Positions 11,688 through 25,503 of a DNA stretch of 64,000 nt are shown in pieces (position 1 is the stretch's first letter; every line of letters begins with the position of its first letter). The notes under the pieces were generated by a model, which worked only from the letters and a program-made list of their open reading frames with translations, searched no databases and was not told the DNA's origin. A program made the translations under genes and the position numbers. The stretch is taken from assembly GCA_034769895.1 (NCBI GenBank), contig CM068370.1, positions 47,544,344-47,608,343 of the forward strand. The letters run 5' to 3'. Source of the DNA: Magicicada septendecula (taxonomy: Eukaryota > Arthropoda > Insecta > Hemiptera > Cicadidae).

Positions 11688-12001
11688 CAAACTAACCTTT
11701 TTCAATCCACCTTGTGACTTTTTATTATATTGATAATACTTTCAAAGCATATGTTTCATGATCTGATCTTAAAATATCCATTGTAGGAGGTCATCGTCAG
11801 TTAAAAAATCCAGTATCATTTGCATTGTGGATGACCAAATGTACATACCCACTGACATGTGTACAGTGCAAATGACATTGGATTTTTAACCAATGACAAC
11901 CTCTTGTGAGAAATATTTTAAGATCTGATGATGAACTGTACACTTTGAAACGCGTCAATATAAAAAAGAAGTCACAAGGTGAATTAAAAGAGGTTAGTTT
12001 G
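11688..12001. mobile_element. Foldback / long-TIR MITE
   Basis: The segment is an imperfect palindrome: the left arm (CAAACTAACC, then CACCTTGTGAC, then GATCTGATCTTAAAATAT) reappears as reverse complement in the right arm, which ends GGTTAGTTTG at 12001. Arms are roughly 140-150 bp with a short centre near 11850. No protein can be read. The 12002-12340 stretch beyond holds nothing recognisable. Confidence 0.65.
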
Positions 12002-12348
12002 GCTATTCATACAAATGACTTGGATACCACTGTAAACATGCATGCTAAAATAGCCATCTGTGGTCAATGATGCTTGCAGTTCATAAGAAAATTTTTCAGA
12101 AACAGATTATGATTATTTTTTATTTTTGTTTCCGAATGATGGGGGTTCTGTTTTGACTTTTCTTGTGTGCTAATGTGATACAGTGAGAAGGTCATGATGT
12201 CTTAACTATATCATCACTGATGATGAGAAATGGCGCATTATATTACGCTGAAAACAAAGCCTTAGTCTACAGGACTAGAGGCATATATACAATTAAAAAT
12301 CAGATATTCAAGCAGACAATTTTAAACCATACAACATGAACAGCATAT

Positions 12349-12850
12349 TTGGGTGGGGTGGGGGGGGGGCAAAAAAGAATATTTTGTTTGCTGTTGCCTA
12401 GGCCTTGTGGCACATTGTATTGTGAGACCCTGATGAAAATTCATTGTTTTATCCACAAGATCAGGTGTGGTTTGTCCAATTCCAATGCTGTGTTGGTCAA
12501 TCACACATTACTGAATGAGCCTAACAACTCATCATATCATTTCACTGAGAAAACCAGATACAAAACTGTGGATGTCCCCACATTCCTGTATGCTAGTGAG
12601 ACATGGGCTCTTGGTAAAAGAGACGTACAGAGGATTCAGGCAGCTAAATGAAATTTATAAAAGGGATGCAAGATTGTTCATTCTTGGATTGGAAAAGGAA
12701 TGAGGATATTAGACGTGAATTAAACATTGTATCATTGCACCAAAAGATAAAAGACCACAGGAAGAGATGGTGTATATATTTGAACCTTGTGCCTGATATC
12801 CGTCACCCGTGGCTGCCTTGGGTTATCACCCTACTGCGAAGATAGATGTC
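12349..12850 (+). pseudogene. LINE reverse transcriptase C-terminal remnant
   Basis: From about 12570 the plus strand encodes TFLYASETWALGKRD, then RIQAAK and, after frame changes, WKRNEDIRRELNI and KIKDHRKRW. This series (ASETW..., RIQ.AEM, RNEDIR.EL, K...R..W) is typical of the C-terminal region of a widespread arthropod LINE reverse transcriptase. It is split over three frames, so dead. The related copy at 24130-24840 shows the same block. Confidence 0.7.
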
Positions 12851-13425
12851 AGTAGACCGAGGAGGAGATAGGTTCTGGAACAGGTCTACGACCTAATCCT
12901 TGGACTGGTGATACCCCCTTCTACAAACCAAATGGCCAAGCTTAGGACCAAGAGATTTCCATTTATACTCATTTTTGTATCTGAAGAGGTCGTTTGCCAT
13001 TCACCACTCCAAGAATGATTGACAACATTAAAAAGTCAAGCAATATTGGCTGTCTTCACAGCCAACTTCACTTTACAAGGATGTGCAGAAACTGACACAC
13101 TGCTTTGATAAACACCTTGAAAATGACAGAAATCACACAGAAAAGTAGAGACACGGGCGTTCTTACAAAAATATTTCTAAATTATACATCTATAATTTTG
13201 AGTGAGCTGTTTATTACTGCTCTACTTAAGAAGGTTTCAGTTTATGAAAGGAAAGAGGGAAAGTTTTAATAATCAAGGATTTTAAGTTAACAAGGTTCTA
13301 GTTCCTGAGGTGTGAGTGTGTGTGTTGGGGAAGTATTTAAATTAATGTTACAAATTAATTATTACTACCACTGCAGTCTTTGTCAAGCAACTGAATCTGA
13401 TTAATCAGCGAGTCTGCATTATATA
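12851..13425. other. No gene seen
   Basis: This is probably the decayed 3' end of the LINE above, then unremarkable AT-rich sequence with a short GT run near 13315. It could be POLR1B intron. Confidence 0.4.
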
Positions 13426-13433
13426 CACTAGAG

Positions 13434-13960
13434 CAGGGGTCTCCAAACTTTTTCACTTGAGGGCTGAACTGAAAAATCTTGGAATTCAGGCGGGCCAACA
13501 ACAACACACACAGTAAACTTATTTTTTTAGTTAACGAAATAATCATGTCAATAAAATAGGTATTTAAACAAAATTAAGCAGACTTCTCCAAAGAAAAGAA
13601 ATTCATTTATTCAAAATAATGTAAATAAAAGTAGGAAAAAAGTAATATTCAAAGATATTTCTTATGTATTATTTTTTGGTTTTCTTATGCACATGTGAGA
13701 TGTGTGGAGTTGCTTCTAACGTATAATGTTTGTCCATTTTGGGTCAGCTTTTGCTGTTATCACTAGAATGGATTTCAAGTGTTCGTCTGACACGTTAGCC
13801 CTGTACTTTGATTTTATACTTATTTCTTGTTTAGTTATTTAGTAAAATGTTATAATATTTGAAGTATTTTGACGATTTATTTAAAAGCTGCACGCAGCAT
13901 CAGCCGAGTTGCTGCGAGCTGGACAATGACCCTTCGTGGGCCGTAGTTTGGAGACCCCTG
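13434..13960. mobile_element. Non-autonomous hAT element
   Basis: An exact 8-bp duplication, CACTAGAG, flanks the element (13426-13433 and 13961-13968). The termini CAGGGGTCTCCAAACT and AGTTTGGAGACCCCTG are inverted repeats. The 8-bp duplication and CAGGGG-type ends define hAT. Internal sequence is related, in opposite orientation, to 30423-31156, including the remains of the transposase C-terminus. Confidence 0.9.
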
Positions 13961-14010
13961 CACTAGAGGATTACAATTAGTAAGCATGTTTATGTACAGA
14001 GGCTTTTTAC

Positions 14011-14213
14011 CTTACAGTACTTAGTAAGATGATTGAGTAAACCGCAGGGTGCACCGTCGGGAGTGTGTACAGGGCAAATAAAACCCCAGGCATCAGGCAA
14101 CAGTTGTCTAGCGTCAGTTGTTCTCATTTCTTGAAAGAATGTACCACGATGTACGGCACGAAAATGAGACATGTATCTCATCTTGTTAATATTCTCGGCG
14201 ATTATAGTCAAAC
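14011..14213 (-). CDS. POLR1B: RNA polymerase I second-largest subunit, internal exon
   Basis: This exon encodes about 67 residues of the Pol I beta-like subunit, which forms part of the catalytic cleft of the enzyme that transcribes ribosomal RNA in the nucleolus. Visible family blocks are AENINKMRYMSHFRAVHRG, then EMRTT, then the signature WGFICPVHTPDGAPCGLLNH. The last resembles the CP..TPEG block of all second-largest subunits; the VHTPDG form points to Pol I, not Pol II or III. The acceptor is CTCCAG before 14213, and the donor is TGTAAG|GTAAAA after 14011. The 3' base of the upstream exon (16720) plus GT here completes a Gly codon, so the two exons join in frame. Later exons were not found at lower coordinates. 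Confidence 0.92.
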
Positions 14214-16719
14214 CTGGAGTATATGAAAACAACATTACCTGAGTGAAAAGAGTACCTTTCAATACAATACCTTCCTTGCAGGAATTATAAATCTACTATT
14301 TGCATGTATAACTACAAAGTTGTGAGATTAAAAAAATATGTAAAATAAAATAAGATAAAAAACAAAATAATTTTCCTCAAACATGTGACATCTTGGCTAA
14401 TGAACAGAAGGTCAGATGAGTATCTTTATCACCCTGCATATCGTTAATAATAATTTTAACCGCACAAGATGCTATTATAAACAGAAGATATTTAATTTAT
14501 CTTTTTATTTTATTTGTAAAGAGTATAGGTACATTTAGTTGTGTTCTAAAAGGTAGTCATAATTTGTTTATTACTTAAAATTGTTAACAATCATAATAAT
14601 AATTTCATTTCATTTGCAAAGATTATATCAGATTTAGTTGAATGAGAAATTGTTGATTTTATGTTGAAAATTGTCATAACTGCCAACAAATTAGGTTAAT
14701 TATTTTATATTATTAATAATAATTGTTAATACTATATCTTAGTTGTAATCGTTGATGTGAATTAAGGTTAAAAAGGATTATTTCAATTGGGGTTAATTTT
14801 GAAATGTTAAGGATCTATTTTTTACTATGTTAGTGTTTTTTTTTTACAGGCTATTATTTAGTGTAGCCCGTATAAGGTTTCAGTGACTGTACAAGAAATA
14901 TGTGACAAAATTGTTGGCGATAAAAGTTAATAAGACCTATGAAAGTTTGTTTTTTGTTGAGTTAAATACATAACAAGCACATTAATAGACCTTAACTTGT
15001 CACTGCTCACAGTATGTGGTGAGCAGGTAATTCCTAGTGCTGTGACTGTAATGAACATTGTAAACTTTAATGGAAATAATGATATTAAAAAAAAAGTAAT
15101 TTATGATTGTAACGAGTTAATGTTACTGTCACTATAACTGCCTCATAAAAAAGCCAACTAGGCAAATTTATCATTTCACATCTCTATTATGAACAGATCA
15201 TAGGCGCAGCTATAATAACAACAGGACTATGGTTATTTGGTTCTTACAGTTAATACTATATTAATAGTTACAAAAATCTGTGTTGAATGTGTTATCAGTT
15301 GGAACTCCTCTGAACATTTATGAATGGATGTAGACATCTATAAGAAAAAATAATTTCAATTAACAGTATTGAATGTAATTTAAAGATTGTAGATTAAAAA
15401 CAATAAATCAGCAACTAAAGTGGTTAGCCGTACTGCTAATGAATGGTAGAAAGTTGATGAAGTGCATCTGGGAAGCACGAGAGAAATTTGGTAAAAGATG
15501 TAGGATACTGCAATCATGTAAAGTCAAAAAAAAATTAACATAAACAGAAGTTACAGAACTGGCAAACAAAAAGTGTTGAGTAAATTTATACACGCATAAT
15601 TATAATGTATTAAAAACCTTACATCTTACAATAGACAGACACGCTGGTATGAAAATAACATACTTATACTATTTCCGTTCTTAGTTTAATCCTGATGTAA
15701 ACAAACACGTGTGGCACATCTGAACCACTATTTGCTGCTTGAATTAGAGGCATGCCACTCTGACAGAAGGAGTACAGACAGGGTACATATAATATTGATA
15801 CTGTATAAACACATGTAAATTGTAATAATTTGTCCTGACCGAAGTAAACTTTGTGTAACTGTGTCAGACCAACAGTGAAATATTTTATAACACCAGTTAA
15901 TGGCTTTTTTATTAACCATTTAAAAATTACAACAAAACAAAAAAGTAAAGTTTATTTAAAACGAAAATAGAAGCTGTGAGAATTACCAGTGTACTGTATG
16001 TTATCAGGTGGTGTCAGAGAGTAATTCAGTTTCTTTCATATCTGAGTCGGAGCTTGTATCATCATTAGAGTCAGTGTTATTATTGATAAGACTGTCCACA
16101 ACGATGCTGGTAATGTAGGTTGCCATAGCTTATCTTTTCTTGATTATATGCTCGATACAATGGTGTCACTTGTCCGCTGTTGTTTCATTTACTTCCTTCT
16201 CTATCAATTGTTTTATATCAGGTAGCTTATATATGCTGTGTCGTGAGGGGCAACATATACTTTCAACTGGCTCCATATTAATTCAATACAATTCAGAATA
16301 TAGTGATAAGGGTGAAGTCTTACAATGACGTGCCCCGATTTAAGCGGCAAGATAACTCTCACACGACTATACAGACATTGTGTACATGCACGTAATACAT
16401 TACTGTGTGAACAGTGTCAACACTCCTGACCAATAGCGTTTCACATTTGCCACGTTGGTTTCTTTACATCAGGATTGAACTAAGAACAGAAATAGTATAC
16501 ATACCTATTAGTCAAACAAAATTAATGTTCAAGCAACTGATGTAATTTCACAACTACTAATCCAATATACATAAAAATTAATGCGTTTTTCATTTCTCAC
16601 ATACAAAAAACTACATCTTATTTCAAATACGATATGTTTAGTTTTGAATATCACAGATAAAACATAACTAAGACAATACACTGATTTAAACATGTATCGT
16701 TACGATAATAAAGTTTCAC
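14214..16719 (-). other. POLR1B intron, with MITE
   Basis: The intron between the two exons, about 2.5 kb, is mostly AT-rich without other genes. It carries the TA-flanked element at 15667-16497. The 14264-15660 part shows nothing else recognisable. Confidence 0.8.
15667..16497. mobile_element. TA-flanked DNA transposon / MITE in the POLR1B intron
   Basis: The ends TACTATTTCCGTTCTTAG and CTAAGAACAGAAATAGTA are inverted repeats that extend about 42 bp and more weakly to 60 bp, flanked by TA on both sides. That indicates Tc1/mariner/pogo-type insertion. On the minus strand at about 16130-16010 a short open stretch ends in an Asp/Ser-rich acidic tail (DSNDDTSSDSD), like the tails of some pogo-type transposases. 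No catalytic domain remains. The exact family is not determined. Confidence 0.7.
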
Positions 16720-16896
16720 CTGTGTCTTGTAGTAAGCCCATAGTCACTCTACTTGGTAAAGTGCCGGTTCCTAAAAATGCCTGCATAGCATATCCGACAT
16801 TCCCTGTAGACCTTAATAACCTCGCCATTTCCTCTGTAACACATACATATTTCGAATAATCTCTATTTTGTATAAGTTTCACAATATAAGAGTTAT
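16720..16896 (-). CDS. POLR1B: RNA polymerase I second-largest subunit, internal exon
   Basis: The exon encodes about 59 residues immediately before the 14011-14213 exon. It reads through KLIQNRDYSKY and an MARLLRSTGN stretch to QAFLGTGTLPSRVTMGLLQD, matching the segment of Pol I subunit 2 that precedes the AENIN block (a 'FL.TG....R...GL.QD.G' pattern). The acceptor is TCTGTAG before 16896. The donor is ACACAG|GTGAAA after 16720. The first two bases complete a codon begun in an upstream exon that I could not locate in this window. Copy number and intactness of the gene are therefore unknown. Confidence 0.85.
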
Positions 16897-18758
<1,862 letters not shown>

Positions 18759-19213
18759 TGTGACAGCACAGAGGCAAACGTCTGCTCTCCGGGACCAGCG
18801 AGAGGTCGCCGCAAACACCTGGCGGCGCGTGACACCTGACCGCAGCGAGCCAATCAGTGATCAGCAGCCGAGACGTGACATCTGACGTGTTTGGAGCGAG
18901 CCAATCAGTGATCCCGGTCAGGGCATAAAAAGAGCACTGCAAAAATTTTTTGCGCACTCTATCGCCACGCCATCCGACGCAGTTCATCTCCTCTCCTCTA
19001 TCGGACGACACGGATGCGGAGTCAGCCAGAAGGAACAGCCGAAGAGTAGAACCGGCATTCTTGCATTCTTCGCCCTGTACTGCGCCAGCGACGGACTTCG
19101 CTGGGCCGGCAGCGGACTCGACGCAACCGATGCCGAAAGAAGAGGAGGACTGCAGTACGCCACGAACAGCGGGCGCAGCCGCCAAACATCTCAGTGTGGC
19201 TCGGGCGGACCTA
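18759..19213 (+). promoter_or_regulatory. GC-rich promoter-like segment, possible solo LTR
   Basis: This region is far richer in GC than its surroundings. It holds two copies of GAGCCAATCAGTGATC (18846-18862 and 18896-18911), each with a CCAAT box, then GGGCATAAAAAGAGC as a TATA box. The word ACAT flanks it at 18755-18758 and 19214-19217, and it starts with TG, so it could be a solo LTR with a 4-bp duplication. A host promoter is the alternative. The open frames at 18751-19287 are not supported as genes. Confidence 0.35.
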
Positions 19214-19518
19214 ACATCATAGCGTTTTTGCCACACAGCCCTTTTCAGGGTCACCAAAATAACTAAGAGTTGTACGATTGGCACCATTTGTCATGCAACA
19301 AGCCTTTTGTCCGGTGACAGCATATATTTTTGTGTAAGGGTTGCTGGCTGTAAGTTGTTGCAAGGTGAAATTCCTGACATTTGTAGCTTTAATGGCATTA
19401 GTATACTTATTACAGCATTGACAAATCATCACATAATCGATGCTACAGCCAGAAGACAGTTGCTTGGAAGCAGATTTCTGTTCTACAAATTTTATGAGTT
19501 CCTTGCAATTATAATGTA

Positions 19519-20955
19519 CGAGGTGTGTCTATTAAGTAACAAGAATGTGTTTCTACCACCTACAGAAGGCAGTGAGAACTGATTGTGAGCTCTTCGATGG
19601 AGACCTTGGACACACCTGAATCTGTATGACTTGGCTGTTCACTCTCGGCTGTTCAGTTGATTGTGTGTCATCATTTAGTGCAGTTATGTTATCTGTTGTG
19701 TGCTGGAAATGAGAGACCTTGGACATACCTGAATCTGTATGACTTGGCTGTTCACTCTCGGCTGTTCAGCTGATTGTGTGTCATCATTTAGTACAGTTAT
19801 CTTATCTGTTGTGTGCTGGAATAATGCTAAGTTTAAGCATTAAGTCAATTTGAGCAACATGTCAATTTAAAATTTTTAGTGAAATTGAACAAAACACCAA
19901 CAGAATGTTTTCAAATGCTTTTATACTTTACTTGTTCCAAATAGTGATACTTCACTATCTTCTCTTGTCCACTTGAATTTTGTAAAAGAAGTACATTTTA
20001 TTTTATGGGATGTAACGGTACGATAAAATCTTTGAAAGTGAAATCTTGGCAAGTGGAACAGAATGCAGCTTGAATAGGTGACAAGAAGTGAGAAACTGCA
20101 CCAGATAGTGGGTACATCTTGAACAACAGATTTTGTATGCTTGTGGGCAGCGTTTCCATGAATTGGCCTCGCCTGTGTACGCTAAACTGGGGAGGCTTAT
20201 GGGGAAGACTGCATCTTCATATGCATCCACATATGCATTTGAGTGGTACAAAAGATACAGTGCAGGACATCAGAACATGGAAGAATGAGTACCCTGGACA
20301 ATCTTCCACTTCAAAAACTGAAGAAAATGTAAAATAACTTAGCTAGACTGTTCGAGAATACTACCAACAGAGTGTCCGAATTACAGCTAAAGCAGTGAAC
20401 ATTGACAAAGACACACTGCATGGAAAATTTCCGCAACGATTTTCTACCACTGTCACCATCAAGAATGAAAAAAACTCACCAAAGCAAGTCCACATTCAAA
20501 GGCATGCTCATTGTGTTTTCTGATGTCCAGAGGAATAATTTTTGAAGAATGGGTTTCAACGAAGTTTTGAACACATGACAGTGAACCACCATTACTGTAA
20601 AGACATTCTGACAAAGCATCAGAAAAAATGGCCAGAACTGAGGGAAAATGGTTTCCTTCATCAGGACAATGTGCCTGAGCACACAGCACTTTCTATGAAG
20701 CAGTTTTTGGCCCACAAATGCATTACTACACTGGAACATCCTCCATGTTCACCAGATTTGTACCATGTGACTTTTTTATTTTTCATAAAGTAAAATATGT
20801 GCTTAAAGGCACATGTTTTGAGTGACTTGATACAGTAAAGAAGAAAAACATCAGATGTGTTAAAATAGCTGACAAAAAGTGATCTGCTCCATGCCTTTGA
20901 TCAGTAGAAAACAAGCATAATTGTATCAGTCTCATTATTTCATTCAAATCCCTCG
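19519..20955 (+). mobile_element. Mariner element, decayed
   Basis: The element is flanked by TA. The left end CGAGGTGTGTCTATTAAGTA and right end (complement CGAGGGATTTGAATGAAATA) are mariner-type inverted repeats. Broken transposase pieces lie on the plus strand: an N-terminal helix-turn-helix part at about 20119-20337, ending TSKTEENVK, and at 20542-20793 a catalytic part with LHQDNVPEHTA and HPPCSPDL (second Asp box and the SPDL block). The final Asp of the D,D34D triad is missing in the frame read. A tandem duplication of about 110 bp sits at about 19599-19820. Inactive. Confidence 0.85.
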
Positions 20956-21120
20956 TATATAGTATCATAAAATCCGTTCTTTTTAGAACTACAATTCAAC
21001 TGAGTTTTCAAGTATTTCAAAAATTACGAGAATTTTGTTAGTACAAGGTAGATGGCAGAGATAAGAATTCTTTCTTTTTTTTACATGACATACTTTTTGG
21101 GACAACTACAACATAGGAAA

Positions 21121-21980
21121 TGTAACGGGGCAAAAAGGGGTAAAACAAATTGTAATCATTTTAAACAGTAAACCAATCTTTGTACTATTCGGTAACAGTC
21201 AGTACAAGGTACGCATTGGGAATTGTGACGAAGAATATTTGGTGAATGAACTATATCTTCGCGGCTGACACACATCGGCACAGGAATGTAAAAATTGTCA
21301 ACAGGGGTGCGCATTCCCAGACACACACGTGCTCAGGCGGCCAACGTTCTCAGGCTTTTGGGCACGCACAGGTACATTCTTTCTCGCCCGGTGTGTGGAG
21401 AACAAAGACAGTCGACTTAAAACCACCCGTCCGGCTGGATGAACAACAGGCTCGCAAGCCGAAAAAATTTATAAAACTTAAAATGTGTGTTTTTTCAGTA
21501 ATAAATAAAGTGGTGCAGAATGTGTAACGATCATTAATTGGCAGTAATATCAAAATCTAAAAGGAGAACTGAATTCGGAGAACATTGACGAAATTGTGAA
21601 ACCAGTACACGTCGGCCAGAATCATCAAAATCAAGTAAACGTATCTGTTAATACATTGTACATTGTACTTGCTCACGTGCAATCAGCCCAGCGCACTAAC
21701 GTCATACGTCGCGGTGCAGCACTCGTTGGCTCGCCGCTGCGTTTAGTTAGTTATCACTCAACCTTTCAGCTGTGCGTTTGCACCCTTCCTTTCTAGCCAG
21801 CCGCGGCAATCTAAATTTAGTAATGTACTTCTTATTCGATCGTTTCTCACTGCTACACATTATGTAGCTTGGCAATTAACGCCTCACGTTTGTATCTTGG
21901 CTATGTGCGCCTGACGTAATTGCGCGGGCCTGCGCTTCTTCATAATGCTCAAATAAACGCTACTTAAATCTGATCTTACA
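21121..21980 (+). repeat. Possible solo LTR related to the A-E family
   Basis: The segment starts TGTAACGGGGC, like the LTR starts of A, C and D, and could end ATCTTACA at 21980, with an AATAAA signal at about 21952. No target duplication is visible, so the right end is uncertain. Confidence 0.3.
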
Positions 21981-22671
21981 GTCCACTGATTTATTCAAAA
22001 AACATATTCTGACTCCTTACCAGCATCATTCAGTTTGCTATACTAACTCAAGAAAAACTCGAGAGCGTTAAGCATGCATCAGTATCATTTATAACTTTTT
22101 ACAATTGTGAAAAAATAAAAAAAAAATACAGAGCGCTCTAAATTAAATGGGTTTGTAAATAAACTGAATGAATGTGTGTGTGCGCAAATACTGGGTTGTT
22201 TTTATTAATTAGTTAATAAATGATTTAAGTGTTAATTATAAGAGGTAGAAGATGTAAATGGTTTTTATGTATCAATGTGGTTATAATTTTGTCAGAGGGG
22301 ATTGATATCCCAGTATTAATTTGTTCATCAAAAAATGTAGAGAAGGAGGAAGTATGTTTATTGAACCATACAAAGATTATGACATAAAAAATAAATAAAT
22401 CAAGTAAGTTAGTTAACAAATACAATGAGAGTAATTATTAATAACACTTAACCCTAAATCACTTATAGGTCGAACTCACGTGAAGACTCTGGCCCGATAC
22501 AGGTAAGGGATTTGTGATTGTGTATATTATTTAAATATATTATTTACCAAGAAGTTTGTATTATCTCAGAAACTCAGAAAGTGAGAGAGCTCACTAGCGT
22601 ACACCACATCACTGTTCAGCTTCTCTCATTCTCACCAACGCTTAGTTCTTCTAAAATAAATATATTGTTAT
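21981..22671. other. No gene seen
   Basis: AT-rich sequence with scattered short open frames and no recognisable motif. Confidence 0.4.
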
Positions 22672-22675
22672 GTAA

Positions 22676-23270
22676 TATGGAAAAGTGTTATGTAATACGG
22701 AACGTTCTACAAGTATCTCGGCTATCCCAGCTGTACTGTGTGTGTGCGTACATATTACTGCTACTTTGAGATGAAAGACAATTACGTGTCAACTATCGAG
22801 TTTATTCCAGACCATACCGGTCAGCGCAGTATGTTCAAGGACACTGTTTCTAGTGAATTCTCGAGAGTGCCTGTTTGTTTAACACGTCATCCAGAGTGAC
22901 AGATTATTCTGGCATATCAGCGGGGTATAAATATAGGCATTCAGCGACAGTCAGTTTAGTTTTTACGTAGCAATTTATTCAAGTGACGTTCGAGTTATTG
23001 TCGGGTGATTTACACAGTGCGTTTCAAGTGGTGTATTAGTAAAAAGTAATTATAGCACAGAAGTGATATTAGACTGAAGGGATAATAGTGACATTATTAT
23101 TTGTGTGGACAGATTAACTTGAATTGTTGTACAAGAATGATCTTGTTGAACAACTTGATAATTGCAAACTGTTAATTGTGATAATTAAAGCTGGTTTTTA
23201 GTGACTTTACTGGTGTCTTGTATTTTGTTTTCCACTGTACCATACGACGATCAGTTAGACTGATGTAACA
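22676..23270 (+). mobile_element. Solo LTR, Gypsy-like family with ATAT target
   Basis: The 595-bp segment runs from TGTTATGTAATATGG to TGATGTAACA, flanked by ATAT (22672-22675 and 23271-23274). It holds GGGGTATAAATATAGGC followed by CAGCGACAGTCAGT, a plausible TATA and start region, which sets plus orientation. The last 80 bp match 11101-11180 and 59798-59880 in inverse orientation. No internal region is attached. Confidence 0.75.
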
Positions 23271-23274
23271 ATAT

Positions 23275-24129
23275 ACACATTCACGAAAATCACAAATAAA
23301 GAAGTAATTACCATATGTAAGCATATAACCAGGTTTGTCTTTTCTTGCAGCAGCAAGTCTCACACCAAGAAGAAACATTTGCAATCTAGATTTCAGTACC
23401 TGTAAAAAATACGAAATTGATTAAAACAAACTTTCTACACTTTTCACAATTTAAAAAATTCTCAATAAAATCTTTCAATCAGTTTTCATTATGAGAAAGA
23501 GATTTTCTGATACTTCTTTTCTCATGGAGTTTTATAAAACCCTGCTCACTCCGGGCTTAGTTAACTCATGATGTAGTAATTTTCTTGCATTTGCACGAAT
23601 AAGAACTTGAAATATGCATAGACTATTATATACCAAATCAATAAAACTGTGTACATATCAAATCAATATTCCTTCAAGTTGTATACTTTGGCCCTTGTTT
23701 AATAATGATTAATGTAATGTTCAATATTACACAATGTAATATTTCAAACTGAGCATGTGAGTGATATTTTTATCTAATGAAATAACAGGTTACACAATTA
23801 TTTCTGACGATTTATTAAAAGTTATTTAATAAGAGGTTATTTCATAGAAACTTAATTTTTTTATGGAGCTGTACAATGTTTTTTTTTTTTTTGGGGGGGG
23901 GTTGTACTAATGTTTTGGGCCTTCCAACACAGACTGGGAAAACTCTTTGCAAACATTTCAGAACCACATTCTCTGGTTCCCAAAAGCACTATAGTACAAT
24001 GCTTCACCTTCACCACAAATTAAACAATTTACCATTATTGATAAAATGTCCTTAAAATATAAGGACGAAGACAATTTTATAACAATTATCACTAAAAATA
24101 TAACTGACTAGTTTAACAAACTCTGTCTG
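23275..24129. other. No gene seen
   Basis: AT-rich sequence with a poly-T/poly-G run near 23880. Nothing recognisable. Confidence 0.4.
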
Positions 24130-24850
24130 TATGGGTTCCCTGCTATATGCAGATGACATAGTACTTATTCAAGAGAATGAGGATGATTTACAAAGAGCTG
24201 TTTCAATTACAAGAAGTAGCAAGAGAGTAGTCACTGACAATTTCAGTGAGAAAGACTAAAACCATGCCATTTAAAGGTAAATATCCAGTGAGGACTAAGA
24301 TAGTTATGAACAGCACCACTTTAGAACAAGTGAGCCGTTTTAAATACCTCGGATATGCTATAAGCTATGAATCTAAATATGATATAAAAGAGAAGGTAAA
24401 TAAATTTAGGAATATTTGTGGTCTGATCCATACAAATCTTAGAAATAAAATGAGGCACAGCACAAGGATTCAATTTTATAAGACAACTGCAATACCCACA
24501 TTGACATATGCGAGTGAGGCATGGATTATGGCAAAAAAGGAACGCAGCAAGATTCAGAGTGCTGAAATGCAATTTCTTTGAAGTATTTTAAATTATACAT
24601 TGCAAGATAGAATAAGGAATGAGGATATCAAAGCATAACTCAAAGTAGAGGACACAAATGAAATTATATTTCAGCTTATAGAAGACAATAGTGGGATCAT
24701 CTGCAAAGGATGACAGAGGATCAATTGCTGAAAGTGGCACTGAACTATAAAGCCATTGGTAGAAGAGATGTGGGTCATCTGAGGATGAGATGGGTGCCGG
24801 AACAGGTTTATATAACCTAATCCTTGAAGTGAAGAAGACGAAGAAGAAAA
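24130..24850 (+). pseudogene. LINE reverse transcriptase remnant
   Basis: From about 24141 the plus strand reads SLLYADDIVLIQENEDDLQ, containing the YADD catalytic box. Then, after a frame change, comes a 111-residue piece (24246-24581) with FKYLGYAIS and TLTYASEAWIMAKKERSKIQ. Further on (24590-24680) are RIRNEDIKA remnants with stops. It ends in an AAGAAGACG-type tail near 24832. This is the same family as 12349-12850. Endonuclease and N-terminal parts are absent. Confidence 0.8.
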
Positions 24851-25495
24851 CGAAGTTTTACAAACTTTATTTTAGTTTGTCATTAGAAAAGTATTTACTA
24901 AGTAAAATATATTATCAAATACATTAAAAGACAACTCTCTTAGTTGCATAAATAATGACAAGAGCATAAAATACAATCATCATCCGTTGGCGAGCTATTT
25001 TATGACACATGGACCCAGAATGACGAAAACTAAAAGAAGATACAACAGTTTATAGTTTTCAATCACGCGTTTATTTTTGAATGCTTACTTGTTGATAAAG
25101 GTGGCCACCCAAAAGTAATTCCTGCATCATTACAGCGTCACTGCCTTCAACACATACTTTTCCCTGAGCAAAAGCATAGAGCTTTTGTAACATGAACACC
25201 AGTGTATTGAACTTATCCTGGTAATTGTCCAAATGAATACATACACATTTCCTATAAAAAAAGTTTTTTTTTTAATTAATATATGTATTCTAAGGCATCA
25301 GCAGAACACATGCATCAACTGCTTTGACACACTGGTTATCAAATGACACGGTGAAACAATATAATATGGTGTTGGGTTACAGACTCACTTACAGCTACTT
25401 TGCAAATCTGAATATATTCAGGATCGGCCATCAAACTTAAAATAATTAAACTGTTAAATATTTACCTACATGAAGTGTCCTTCATGCTTTGTTTT
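24851..25495. other. No gene seen
   Basis: AT-rich sequence without recognisable features up to the hAT target duplication. Confidence 0.4.
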
Positions 25496-25503
25496 ATAAT
25501 CTA

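Noticed and set aside
19519-20955. Element at 19519 as the same mariner as 42836-44146
   Set aside because: Ends and transposase motifs differ (CGAGGTGTG versus AGGGTCCAC), so these are separate lineages.
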